Shown: positions 8,495 to 16,706 of the stretch, piece by piece
How positions within the stretch are numbered: the first letter of the stretch is position 1
Layout of the letters: every line of letters starts with the position of its first letter
Source: Methanomassiliicoccus sp.
GTDB taxonomy: Archaea; Thermoplasmatota; Thermoplasmata; Methanomassiliicoccales; Methanomassiliicoccaceae
Assembly: GCA_033485155.1 (NCBI GenBank)
Contig: JAWQJJ010000001.1
Coordinates: 434,001-498,000, forward strand
DNA length: 64,000 nt
Direction of reading: 5' to 3'
Translations under genes and position numbers: made by a program
The notes under the pieces: model-generated
Told to the model about the DNA's origin: nothing
Seen by the model: only the letters and a program-made list of their open reading frames with translations
Database searches by the model: none

Positions 8495-10639
8495 CTATGA
8501 CAGCAGCGGGGGCATTTTAAGGGCAGGATGATCGACCTTGACCATCCATTCCATGAGCCCATCGGTATCGGTGGTGATCGTCTCGTCGGCGATCTTATCC
8601 ACGAAGGTGGGTTCGCCCAGCTCCTCGGCCCTCTTCTGGAGGGCGTCGCGCATCGCTTCCTTCAGCTCCCTGGGCATCCAGGCGATGCGCAGGAAGCCTC
8701 CGTCGGCGGGGATGAACTTCCGGCTGGTAATATATTTTCTTCCTATTCCGATGAAGCCCGGGGTCTGCCTCCCGCCTCCCACCGAGCCGGCGAGGGAGGA
8801 GAACTTCATGCCGATAGGGGTCATGCCCGGATATTCGCGGTTCACCGCGATCACTGCCTGGGCGTCAGCGGTCATGGCGACAATGACCTCGAAGCAGCCG
8901 CAGGAGGTCATGGGGTCTTCCATCATCGTATAGGCATTGAACCGCTCGATCTTGTGATGGGTGCCCTCGAACACCGCCTCGTTGACCCCGGTCCACTGCC
9001 CCCTGGCCTCATCTAAGCAATCGCCTTTTACGATGCCTTTGTTGGGCCCGTGAGGATCGATCTCCTCCGCCGCCCTGGCATCCAGCCAGTTCACCGCACC
9101 GCACAGTCCCAGACGCTCAGGGGTGACGATGCAGATGTGATCGGGGGCAAAGCTGGAACACAGGGAACAGCTGAAGAACCGGTCCACGCTCTCATCAGTT
9201 AGCCCAGCGACCCTGGCGTCGCGCTGCGCGTACACGTCCAGCGCCTCCGGCAGACGGTTCCGCACCTCGGTCTCGTCGGTGACGACGGTGACCTGAACGC
9301 GGGATACGATGTTGCCGAACTCCTCCTTGAGCTTGGTGATGAGGATATCTCCGAAGTGCTTGAACTTGAGGCCGGACGCTACCGCTGGCTTGCTCAACCT
9401 GATCCACAAGATGTTCCTCTGGCCGGTGTGCCAGGCGCCCTCGGCGTAGTTGATGAACAGGTGGATACGCCTCTCCAGGACGCCCTCGAAGTCCTCGTTC
9501 ATCCTCTTCCCGTAGACGTCGACCAGGATGGCGATCGGTGTTTTGCCGCCTTCTGGCAACGAGTCGACGTCGGGGCCTATCACCCGGACCTTCCCGTCCT
9601 CTACCTCGCCCTCCGGGCGAACGCGGAGCAGTTCGAAGGCCAGAGTCTTAGAAGCTCCCCCCGCCTCGATGTAGGTGTCAGGGCGGCGCACGACCTCGCC
9701 CTCGAAAGCCGGTCCGTACGCGACCGGGATGTTCACCGGCGCCAGCTTGACCTTGATGCCCCGCAGCTCCAGCGCCGCCTGCACCATCCGCTCCGGTTCC
9801 TCGATCTGGACGAGCTTCTCCGGGATGCCCTCCACCGGCTGGTCGGTCACGATACATGCGCCGTTGAGCACCGCGGCGAAGGCCGCCCCGGCGGTCACCG
9901 CGTCCAGCGGTCCGAACTCCAGGACGAAGACCTTCGGGCGCTTAGCCAGATACGCCGAGATGCCCTCACGGTCCCCCCGCTGCACCCCACCGAAGGACAG
10001 CGCGGCGCGGATGGCGAAGTTCAGCGCATGTACGATCTGCGTACCGTGGCCTACCGGGTACAGGCGGGAACGCTCGCCCATCTGCACGTTCCTGGAGGCC
10101 AGCTGCTCGATGACATCGCCGGAGGCGATGATCAGGATGCCCTTGGACTGCAGGTCGCGGACGATCCTGACCAGCGCATCCTCGTCCGGGCTGCGGCCCA
10201 CCAGCACCGCCGCCCCGGGGATGGTATCGTCGACGAACGCGAACCCCAGCTCGCGAATGATCTTGTCCGGCACGAAGCCCATGTACGGGGTGCCCTCGTA
10301 CGGCCGCTGGTCCTCGATGTACTTCAAGGCCTCGATGACCTCGGCGGCGATCATGGTCGCCTCGCCGGCGGCGAGCGCGGCCTCCACCGACGGTGCTTCG
10401 ACGAGCCTGGAGCGGTAGGGGTCGAGAACGGATGCTAGCTGACCGAGCGTCTTCGCCTCCCGACCATCCCAGGCGTACACCGCCGGGAGCTCGTAGCACG
10501 TCTCTGGGTACTCTACCGGACGGTCCGGTCCGTACTTCGCGAGCGCCTCCTTGAGCGCACCGTCCGCAAGGTCGAGGGCTGCGTGCCCCCCCTGCACGGC
10601 AAGGGCGAACAGGTCATGATTGGAGATGGTTTCCGTCAC
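8495..10639 (-). CDS. acsB: Acetyl-CoA synthase, full-length bacterial-type AcsB
   Basis: The 714-residue protein contains all A-cluster ligands: Cys491, Cys494, Cys503 and Cys513 for the [4Fe-4S] cluster and bridge, and Cys580-Gly-Cys582 for the distal nickel. These positions are each exactly 15 below the Moorella thermoacetica AcsB numbering (506, 509, 518, 528, 595, 597). The roughly 300-residue N-terminal domain that docks to CODH and guides CO is present, whereas typical archaeal CdhC is about 470 residues and lacks it. It joins CO, a methyl group and CoA into acetyl-CoA. No CODH catalytic subunit gene is found in this window. Confidence 0.96.
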   Translation of the reverse strand: MTETISNHDLFALAVQGGHAALDLADGALKEALAKYGPDRPVEYPETCYELPAVYAWDGREAKTLGQLASVLDPYRSRLVEAPSVEAALAAGEATMIAAEVIEALKYIEDQRPYEGTPYMGFVPDKIIRELGFAFVDDTIPGAAVLVGRSPDEDALVRIVRDLQSKGILIIASGDVIEQLASRNVQMGERSRLYPVGHGTQIVHALNFAIRAALSFGGVQRGDREGISAYLAKRPKVFVLEFGPLDAVTAGAAFAAVLNGACIVTDQPVEGIPEKLVQIEEPERMVQAALELRGIKVKLAPVNIPVAYGPAFEGEVVRRPDTYIEAGGASKTLAFELLRVRPEGEVEDGKVRVIGPDVDSLPEGGKTPIAILVDVYGKRMNEDFEGVLERRIHLFINYAEGAWHTGQRNILWIRLSKPAVASGLKFKHFGDILITKLKEEFGNIVSRVQVTVVTDETEVRNRLPEALDVYAQRDARVAGLTDESVDRFFSCSLCSSFAPDHICIVTPERLGLCGAVNWLDARAAEEIDPHGPNKGIVKGDCLDEARGQWTGVNEAVFEGTHHKIERFNAYTMMEDPMTSCGCFEVIVAMTADAQAVIAVNREYPGMTPIGMKFSSLAGSVGGGRQTPGFIGIGRKYITSRKFIPADGGFLRIAWMPRELKEAMRDALQKRAEELGEPTFVDKIADETITTDTDGLMEWMVKVDHPALKMPPLLS

Positions 10640-10776
10640 GTTAGGTCCTCCCGACAGCGCGGGCCCTTATCCCGAAAGCGGTCGGCGCTATATGCTTGGC
10701 GCGTCGCACCAAAGCCCACTTACGATTGACCTGCCATACTTCAAGCCTTCGCCGTTGTTCGCCTGTCGGACCGATA

Positions 10777-11709
10777 TCAGAGGTCGATGCTCTCCAGCTG
10801 ATCGACGAAATACCGCCCCTTCTCCATGGTCAGGGTCTCTTCGAGCGCGGAGTGCAGCTTCTCAGGGCTGATCCCGGCGGCGCTCACATCGGCGATGATG
10901 TCCAGAGTCATGGACTCGTAGAACACCAGCACCTCGCTCTCCAGGGAGACCATGTTGACGCCGTTTTTCTGCATAACCTCGGCCACCCGAGCGATGGCTC
11001 CGGGCTTGTCGGGGATGACCAGCGAGGCGCGGACCAGCTTGGCCTGAGGGTCGAGAAGCGTCACCGAGAGCACGTACGATTCCATGTCCCCGACCAGCAT
11101 CAGAGGATGTCCGTCCTTCAACCCCTCGACCTCGTCCAGGAACTCTTTGGGCACCTCGAACTCATTGTTGGCGATGAGGCTGGAGGCCTTATGCTTGCTC
11201 TTGATCGGCTTCGTGTGCACGGTCTTGGACCCCACGGCCGCACCCTTGGTATAGCGGTCGGCGATGTGCGAGACCTGGATATCTAGGGTGTCCACCAGGT
11301 CTAGCGCGGAGGCCCGCGCCTTCTTCATGCCGTCGAACTCCGCCTTGAGTTCGGCCGGTTCGCCGTAGTAGGATAGGTCGGCCAGCATCTTCCAGGTCAT
11401 CGATACCCCGGAGATGTTGCTCAGCGACACTGAGTTGAGGATGTCGACGTTGCGGTCCGAGAGGAACTTCGCTGCCTGGGCGCAAGCGCCGGGCTTGTCG
11501 AGCATCTGGATCGTCAGCTGACATAGCTGCCTGTAGTTCTCCGGTCCGAAGGTCGATAGGACGATCTCGTAGGACGTGGATTCGCCATTTTCGTAGCGGA
11601 ACATCGCGCTGAAGACCTGGCTTCCGTTGACCAGTCCCAGGGCTTGCCCCAGTTCCTCGTCGATCCTGATCTTGTTCCCGTGCAACCTTCCGAACTGCCA
11701 GAGTCTCAT
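10777..11709 (-). CDS. Tandem ACT-domain protein, probable regulator
   Basis: The product has two ACT-like repeats, near residues 60-140 (segment QLTIQMLDKPGACAQAAKFL) and 220-300 (ASLVIPDKPGAIARVAEVMQ), each with the DKPGA turn common to ligand-binding ACT domains. The ATG at 11709 (MRLWQFG) is preferred because an ATATTT element lies about 20 bases upstream and the frame before it reads as non-coding. No catalytic domain is visible. Its position just upstream of acsB on the same strand suggests a metabolite sensor linked to acetyl-CoA or one-carbon metabolism, but this is inference. Confidence 0.75.
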   Translation of the reverse strand: MRLWQFGRLHGNKIRIDEELGQALGLVNGSQVFSAMFRYENGESTSYEIVLSTFGPENYRQLCQLTIQMLDKPGACAQAAKFLSDRNVDILNSVSLSNISGVSMTWKMLADLSYYGEPAELKAEFDGMKKARASALDLVDTLDIQVSHIADRYTKGAAVGSKTVHTKPIKSKHKASSLIANNEFEVPKEFLDEVEGLKDGHPLMLVGDMESYVLSVTLLDPQAKLVRASLVIPDKPGAIARVAEVMQKNGVNMVSLESEVLVFYESMTLDIIADVSAAGISPEKLHSALEETLTMEKGRYFVDQLESIDL

Positions 11710-11925
11710 ATGTTGACCGGGAACGCCAAATATCCTCGACCTTGATAAAGATTGGCAATCCGTGCACAGCAAACGATCCGACGAGGTCTCGGGATCGAAA
11801 GGGGGTGCGATACGGGCCATACCGCCAGCTCAGCGGTACAGGCAACGATGTTGGAATGCCACACTGCCTGCTGCCCTTGTACGGCCCCTTGAAGCCGGGG
11901 GCATTTTCGGTGGCGAGCTAAATAT

Positions 11926-11970
11926 AGTAGATTGCTACTTAAGTAGAGCAATACTTAGTAGAGCACTACT
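11926..11970 (+). promoter_or_regulatory. Three tandem dyad operators before the PadR gene
   Basis: AGTAG-N4-CTACT occurs at 11926-11939 and 11957-11970, with a one-mismatch copy AGTAG-AGCA-ATACT at 11942-11955. The copies start 16 and 15 bases apart and overlap the region from the TATA-like TAAATATA (about 11918-11925) to the predicted transcription start. The palindrome CTACTTAAGTAG spans 11935-11946. Placement fits autorepression by the PadR protein encoded at 11985. Confidence 0.65.
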
Positions 11971-11984
11971 ATGTAGGAGACAAG

Positions 11985-12515
11985 ATGTTCGGACGACGTT
12001 GTGACTTCAAAGGGTGCAAGATCAGCCCATTGCAGATGGTCATCCTCATGTTCCTGACCGAGCGGCCCATGTACGGGTATGAGGTCCTCAAGGAGGCGAG
12101 GGATCATTTCGAAGGAATATGGACTCCTCAGACCGGTTCGATCTACCCTGCGCTTAAACGCTTGGCCGAGTCCGGCCTGGTCGTTTCGGAGCAGAGGGAC
12201 GGTACTGATTACTACTCCCTCACCGACGAGGGCGTGGAATGGGTCAAGGAAAGATTGAGACATGCGCCGAAGGACATCAGGTTGCTGTCGAAGTACCTGG
12301 AGCTTCTGGGTCTCGTAGCCGCTAAGTATAACATCGAGGGCGGCGGGCCGGCCCAGCGGTTCTCCGAGCTGTTCGAGAAGGAGGAGAATCCGGATCGGAC
12401 GGAGCGGCAGAGGAAGCTGAAGCAGGCGCGAGAGCACATCGCCCAGCACCTCGCCGACATCGATAGGGAACTCAGCGAGATCGACTCTGAGGATATGAGG
12501 AAAGGAGGTAGGTGA
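11985..12515 (+). CDS. PadR-family transcriptional regulator
   Basis: The winged helix is clear: MFLTERPMYGYEVL, then TGSIYPALKRLAESGLV and YYSLTDEGVEW, followed by a C-terminal helical dimerisation region of about 80 residues. PadR proteins usually repress neighbouring drug-efflux or stress genes. AGGAGA at 11975-11980 is a good ribosome-binding site. The stop is followed after one base by the ATPase GTG, so regulator, ATPase and permease form one operon. Three operator-like dyads overlap its promoter. Confidence 0.93.
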   Translation: MFGRRCDFKGCKISPLQMVILMFLTERPMYGYEVLKEARDHFEGIWTPQTGSIYPALKRLAESGLVVSEQRDGTDYYSLTDEGVEWVKERLRHAPKDIRLLSKYLELLGLVAAKYNIEGGGPAQRFSELFEKEENPDRTERQRKLKQAREHIAQHLADIDRELSEIDSEDMRKGGR

Positions 12516-12516
12516 A

Positions 12517-13515
12517 GTGACGGTTATAGTAGAGGTGGAGAACCTGTCGAAGCGGTTCAGCGAGGAAGTACTGGCCGTTGATAATATTTCGTTCTCCGTG
12601 AACGAGGGGGAGATATTTGGCTTCCTCGGACCGAATGGCGCCGGTAAGTCGACCACCATCAACATGCTGACCACGCTGCTGAAGCCGACCGGGGGGAAAG
12701 CCACCATAGCCGGTCTGGATGTTGCACACCAGCAGGACGAGGTGCGGAAGGTCATCGGACTGGTGCCGCAGGACCTGACGGTCGATGACGAACTGAGCGG
12801 TCGGGAGAACATGTATCTTCAGTCCGACCTGTACAACGTGCCTCGGGGCGAGGCCAAGAAGCGCATCGAAGAGCTGCTGAAGCTGGTGAACCTCGAGGAG
12901 GCCGCCGACCGGAGAGTGAAGACCTACTCCGGCGGCATGCGCAAGCGCCTGGAACTGGCAGAAGGTCTCATTCACCGCCCCCGCATTCTGTTCCTCGACG
13001 AGCCGACCCTAGGTCTGGATATCCAGACCCGTACGGCCATCTGGGAGTACATCCGGAATCTCAAGAAGAACAACGTCATCACCGTGTTCCTCACGACGCA
13101 CTACCTGGAGGAGGCGGACGGGCTTTGTGATCGCATCGCCATCATCGATCACGGCAAGATCATCGCCCTGGATACCCCGGAGGAGCTGAAGCATGCCGTG
13201 GGCGGAGACGTCCTCAGCCTGGGGATAACCTCGGACAAGGACCTGACCGAGGCCATCAAGGCCATCCCCGGAGTGGTCAATGTCAAGAAGGAGGATGGGA
13301 GCTACCGCATCAAGGCACCCAAGGGTGAGGAACTGACGCCGATGGTGCTCAAGACGGTGTGGGATCAGGGAGCGACCATAACCTCTGTCAACCTTGCCCA
13401 TCCGACACTGGATCAGGCCTTTCTGGAGTATACTGGACGGTCGATGAGGGATGCCGAGCAGAGCGGAGGGTTCGACAAGGCAGCTGCGGCCCGCGCTTCG
13501 AGGAGGAGGCGGTAA
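12517..13515 (+). CDS. DrrA-like ABC transporter ATP-binding subunit
   Basis: Walker A GPNGAGKS is at residues 38-45, the signature is YSGGMRKRLELAEGL, and Walker B is ILFLDEPTLGLD, followed by the C-terminal extension of daunorubicin-resistance-type ATPases. GGAGGT lies just before the GTG start. It is coupled to the upstream PadR gene and to the permease, a usual arrangement for inducible efflux pumps. Substrate unknown. Confidence 0.93.
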   Translation: MTVIVEVENLSKRFSEEVLAVDNISFSVNEGEIFGFLGPNGAGKSTTINMLTTLLKPTGGKATIAGLDVAHQQDEVRKVIGLVPQDLTVDDELSGRENMYLQSDLYNVPRGEAKKRIEELLKLVNLEEAADRRVKTYSGGMRKRLELAEGLIHRPRILFLDEPTLGLDIQTRTAIWEYIRNLKKNNVITVFLTTHYLEEADGLCDRIAIIDHGKIIALDTPEELKHAVGGDVLSLGITSDKDLTEAIKAIPGVVNVKKEDGSYRIKAPKGEELTPMVLKTVWDQGATITSVNLAHPTLDQAFLEYTGRSMRDAEQSGGFDKAAAARASRRRR

Positions 13516-13516
13516 C

Positions 13517-14335
13517 ATGCTGCGCGAAAGTTGGTCTTTGACCGTCAGGGAGCTCAAGCACTGGTATCGCGTCAAGATCCAGATCTTCATGACCCTGATC
13601 CAGCCGATCGTGTGGCTTGGTCTCTTTGGGCAGGCTTTCAACATCGGGAGCTTCATTCCCGCCCCCATGATCCCCCAGTACTTCTCCGGCGCGCCGGACT
13701 ACTTCTCGTTCATGGCTCTCGGCATGCTAGCGGTGAACGCGCTGTTCACCTGCATGTTCTCCGGGATGAGCATCGTGTGGGACCGGAGGTTCGGGTTCCT
13801 GAACAAGCTGAAGGTGGCGCCCATTCCCCGGGGAGCGATACCCCTGTCGAGGATCATGGCCACGGTCATACGGTCGCTCATCCAGGTGAGCATCGTTCTG
13901 ATCATCGCGCTGGCGTTCCAGTATGTGCCAGGGCTGACCGGACTGACCTTGAAGGCTGGGTTCAACGTGATGGATTTAATGGGCATGTTCTTTGTGCTCT
14001 TCCTGCTGTCGGTGGCGTTCGCCTCGCTGTTCACCACCATAGCACTGGCCGTCGAGAACCAGGAGACGCTGTTCGGGGTCATCAATCTCCTGAACCTTCC
14101 TCTCATGTTCGCCTCGGCGGCCCTGTTCCCCACCGCCATGATGCCGGAATGGCTCAAGAACGTTGCCAACTACAACCCGCTGACCTGGGCCGCCGATGCG
14201 CTGCGCCAGTTCGCCTTCGTCGACACCGCCCCGATACATGATCTTGCGTTCGACATCCTGGGCCTGGTGTTCATCGCCGTGGTCCTGGCCGGTATGAGTG
14301 TGGTGGTCTCCAGGAAGCTGCTAAGCAACAAGTGA
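13517..14335 (+). CDS. DrrB-like ABC-2 permease
   Basis: The 272-residue protein has about six hydrophobic segments and the ABC-2 family pattern of a short cytoplasmic N-terminus (ELKHWYR), an extracytoplasmic loop before helix 2, and the conserved FASAALFPTAMMPEWLK and NYNPLTWAADALRQ region. The ATG at 13517 follows the ATPase stop by one base; the frame is open upstream inside the ATPase gene, but the internal ATG gives a normal N-terminus. Confidence 0.92.
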   Translation: MLRESWSLTVRELKHWYRVKIQIFMTLIQPIVWLGLFGQAFNIGSFIPAPMIPQYFSGAPDYFSFMALGMLAVNALFTCMFSGMSIVWDRRFGFLNKLKVAPIPRGAIPLSRIMATVIRSLIQVSIVLIIALAFQYVPGLTGLTLKAGFNVMDLMGMFFVLFLLSVAFASLFTTIALAVENQETLFGVINLLNLPLMFASAALFPTAMMPEWLKNVANYNPLTWAADALRQFAFVDTAPIHDLAFDILGLVFIAVVLAGMSVVVSRKLLSNK

Positions 14336-14583
14336 TGGACGGCGGCAAACCCCTTTCATATTCATTTTATAAATTCCTTTTACAAAAAGACCAACTGCAT
14401 CTGTCTCGTAATGAGTAGCTATATCCTTACAAGTGATAGATCATGACTATGAGACACAGTCAGGCTTTGTTCTTCTTCTTTTTTTAATAATTTCAAACCA
14501 AATTGAGATTGTTTAATTGAAAAATATCCTTGATTTTCTTCAAAGGAAAAGTATTATTAGTAATAAGTATCATTACATTTTAA

Positions 14584-14602
14584 GTTGGATGTATTATCCA
14601 AC
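14584..14602 (+). promoter_or_regulatory. 19-bp operator copy A1 of the tetrapyrrole regulon
   Basis: GTTGGATGTATTATCCAAC is a 7-5-7 inverted repeat with perfect arms. The same 19-bp design recurs at 32643-32661 upstream of the exporter/CobN divergon. A TATA-like ACTATAGTGTA lies between this copy and the second one at 14614. Confidence 0.7.
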
Positions 14603-14613
14603 TATAGTGTATG

Positions 14614-14632
14614 GTTGGACATATTGTCCATA
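14614..14632 (+). promoter_or_regulatory. 19-bp operator copy A2 of the tetrapyrrole regulon
   Basis: GTTGGACATATTGTCCATA starts exactly 30 bp after copy A1. Its core TGGACA-TAT-TGTCCA (14616-14630) is a perfect inverted repeat. The 30-bp spacing, about three helical turns, would place two bound dimers on the same face of the DNA. Confidence 0.65.
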
Positions 14633-14677
14633 ATCTGGAATGCATCGCTGTTCTTGGATTATGGCAAAAGGAGGAAA

Positions 14678-16696
14678 ATGAAAATGGAGAAAAATAAAAG
14701 AAACGCAATTATTGCCATAATCCTCGTAGTGGCGATCGTAGCAAGCACCATTGTCATCGTCAGCAGTCCCGCTGCGAGCGGCAAATACTCCGCTACGGTG
14801 ACCGATGCCCTCGGTCGAAATGTAACGATCTCGAACACCCCATCAAAAATTGTATCCTGTTCCCCGGACATCACCGAGACAGTATACGCTGTCGGCTTGG
14901 GCGAAAAGTTAGTCGGAGTAACTGACTATTGCGATTATCCATCTGATGTCGGTTCGCGGAAGGCGAACGGCTCATTGGCAACGATCGGAGGATACTCCAC
15001 TCCGAACGTTGAAGCGATCGCTAAGCTTAGTCCGGATGTCGTCCTCATTTCCGGAGGCGTTTCTGCGCAAAAGACAATGGTCACTCAGCTGGAGCAGCTG
15101 AACCTCACAGTGGTGGCCCTTTACAAAGGTACCTCGTTCTCTGAAGTATATAAGAACATCCAGTTGGTCGGAACGATTGGAAACGCTCAGGCCAAGTCAG
15201 ATGCCCTTGTCTCAAACATGCAATCTCATCTTCAATGGGTTGCGAATAAGCTCTCATCGGTAACGACCTCGCGATCGATCGCCGATGTCGTGTACATCGA
15301 CCCGATTTATGTGGCGGGGAGCGACACCTACGTACAGGACATGATCAACGCATCAAAAGGGACGAATGTCTTCGTTTCCCAGAGCGGCTGGCCGGTCATA
15401 TCCAGCGAGGGGATGATCGCCGCCGAGCCAGATGTCATGGTCATGAGTAGCAGCATGTTGATGAGTACCGGGCAGGATCTGCTCTCCTACCTCAGGAACG
15501 ATAGCATATGGTCAACCATCTCGTCAGTCAAGACCGACAACACTTACGTCCTTACCGGGCAAGCCTCGAACCTGCTCAACCGCCCTGGGCCCAGACTTGT
15601 CGATGGTGTCGAGATAATGGCGGATATGCTGTACCCAAGCGCAATGGGCGTTACCCTGCCCAAGGTCCTGGATAGCAACTACACGAACTACATCAATTCC
15701 ACGGCATCGTTCAGCGATGACAATATCCCGAAGACAGTCACTGATGGATTGGGTCGTTCGGTCACTCTGAGCGGTCAACCAACCAGAATAATCTCCACCA
15801 GCGATGTTCCTACCCAAATACTGTACGCTCTGGGTATGGGAAGCAAGATCATCGGTGTCAGCAGCGATGGAAGATACAACAACTCTGACAACATCAACGG
15901 TATCGGCAATCTGGGCAACTATCCCTCTGATGTCAAAGCTCGCCTGAACAGCGGCGAATTGGCCTCTGTAGGCGGTACATGGCATCAGAATGCCGAGACA
16001 ATCGCCGCTTTACATCCCGATCTGGTAGTGCTGGATTCCGCATCATACTCATATTCCGGAATTGGCGACCAGCTCTCTGCATTGGGCATAACCTTCTTCG
16101 TCCTGCCGGACGAGGTGAGCCTGGGTCAGATTTATAATAACGTCCAGATGATGGGCGATCTGTTGGGCAAGAGCGCAACCGCCAGCAATATCGTATCCAG
16201 CATGGGCTCTTCCATCGATTCCACCCTTGATAAAATCGGCGGAACGTCATCCGACGAATCGTGCGCGTTCATTTTCCTCAGCAGCATAACCGGAGGGTGG
16301 GCAGTGGCCAACGGGACCTTCATGGACTCGCTCATCACCACGGCGGGAATGAAGGACGCGTTCGGTAATCAGAGCGGATGGATCGCGATTACTCTGGAAG
16401 CACTGGTTCAGGCCAATCCGGATGTCTTGATCATCGACCAGAGCATGGGCGGACTGGTGCAGGACTTCAACAGCACATGGGACCAGATGAGGACGGACCC
16501 GCTTTGGAGCCAAATACAGGCGGTCAAGGATGGCAAGGTCTATTTCGTGACCGGACTGGGAGCGGGTGTAATCGAAGACGCATCTATCCGAGCGGTCGAG
16601 GCAGTGACCATGTTTGCAATGATGGGCCACCCCGATGCTTTCCTCACTAAGATGCCTATGATCGTTGGAGACGATTATCAAACCTACTTGACCTGA
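14678..16696 (+). CDS. Double-domain periplasmic-type binding protein (BtuF/FecB family)
   Basis: The product has an N-terminal signal anchor (KNKRNAIIAIILVVAIVAST) and two copies of the iron-siderophore/cobalamin binding-protein domain. Repeat 1 begins near VTDALGRNVTI and repeat 2 near residue 348 with VTDGLGRSVTLSG. Both show the family pattern VxDxxGRxVTL followed by an ITET- or PTQI-type helix and a GVTDY- or GVSSD-type strand. ATG at 14678 follows AAGGAGG closely; the ATG two codons later has better spacing and is equally possible. Fusion of two binding domains is uncommon and may give two docking lobes for one permease dimer. It starts a run of co-oriented genes through 26259. Confidence 0.88.
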   Translation: MKMEKNKRNAIIAIILVVAIVASTIVIVSSPAASGKYSATVTDALGRNVTISNTPSKIVSCSPDITETVYAVGLGEKLVGVTDYCDYPSDVGSRKANGSLATIGGYSTPNVEAIAKLSPDVVLISGGVSAQKTMVTQLEQLNLTVVALYKGTSFSEVYKNIQLVGTIGNAQAKSDALVSNMQSHLQWVANKLSSVTTSRSIADVVYIDPIYVAGSDTYVQDMINASKGTNVFVSQSGWPVISSEGMIAAEPDVMVMSSSMLMSTGQDLLSYLRNDSIWSTISSVKTDNTYVLTGQASNLLNRPGPRLVDGVEIMADMLYPSAMGVTLPKVLDSNYTNYINSTASFSDDNIPKTVTDGLGRSVTLSGQPTRIISTSDVPTQILYALGMGSKIIGVSSDGRYNNSDNINGIGNLGNYPSDVKARLNSGELASVGGTWHQNAETIAALHPDLVVLDSASYSYSGIGDQLSALGITFFVLPDEVSLGQIYNNVQMMGDLLGKSATASNIVSSMGSSIDSTLDKIGGTSSDESCAFIFLSSITGGWAVANGTFMDSLITTAGMKDAFGNQSGWIAITLEALVQANPDVLIIDQSMGGLVQDFNSTWDQMRTDPLWSQIQAVKDGKVYFVTGLGAGVIEDASIRAVEAVTMFAMMGHPDAFLTKMPMIVGDDYQTYLT

Positions 16697-16706
16697 GGTG
16701 AAATAC

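Larger units (their letters stand above)
14336..14677. other. 342-base AT-rich intergenic region upstream of the tetrapyrrole cluster
   Basis: No convincing gene is present. A run of seven T (about 14480-14487), after a pyrimidine-rich stretch, could end the PadR/ABC transcript. The 3' part holds a TATA-like stretch, two dyad operators (see separate entries) and the ribosome-binding site for the binding-protein gene. Base composition is far more AT-rich than the rest of the window. Confidence 0.6.

Noticed and set aside
9356-10438. 360-residue open frame on the plus strand opposite acsB
   Set aside because: It lies wholly antisense to acsB, is rich in Arg, His and Gly as expected of a shadow frame in GC-rich DNA, and shows no family motif.
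11926-11970. Start of a CRISPR array
   Set aside because: The units are 14-bp dyads spaced 1-2 bases apart with no unique spacers; there are no cas genes in the window.
14336-14677. Cobalamin riboswitch upstream of the binding-protein gene
   Set aside because: No B12-box-like or other conserved riboswitch core is seen; the region instead holds DNA dyads around a TATA element, and such riboswitches are rare in archaea.
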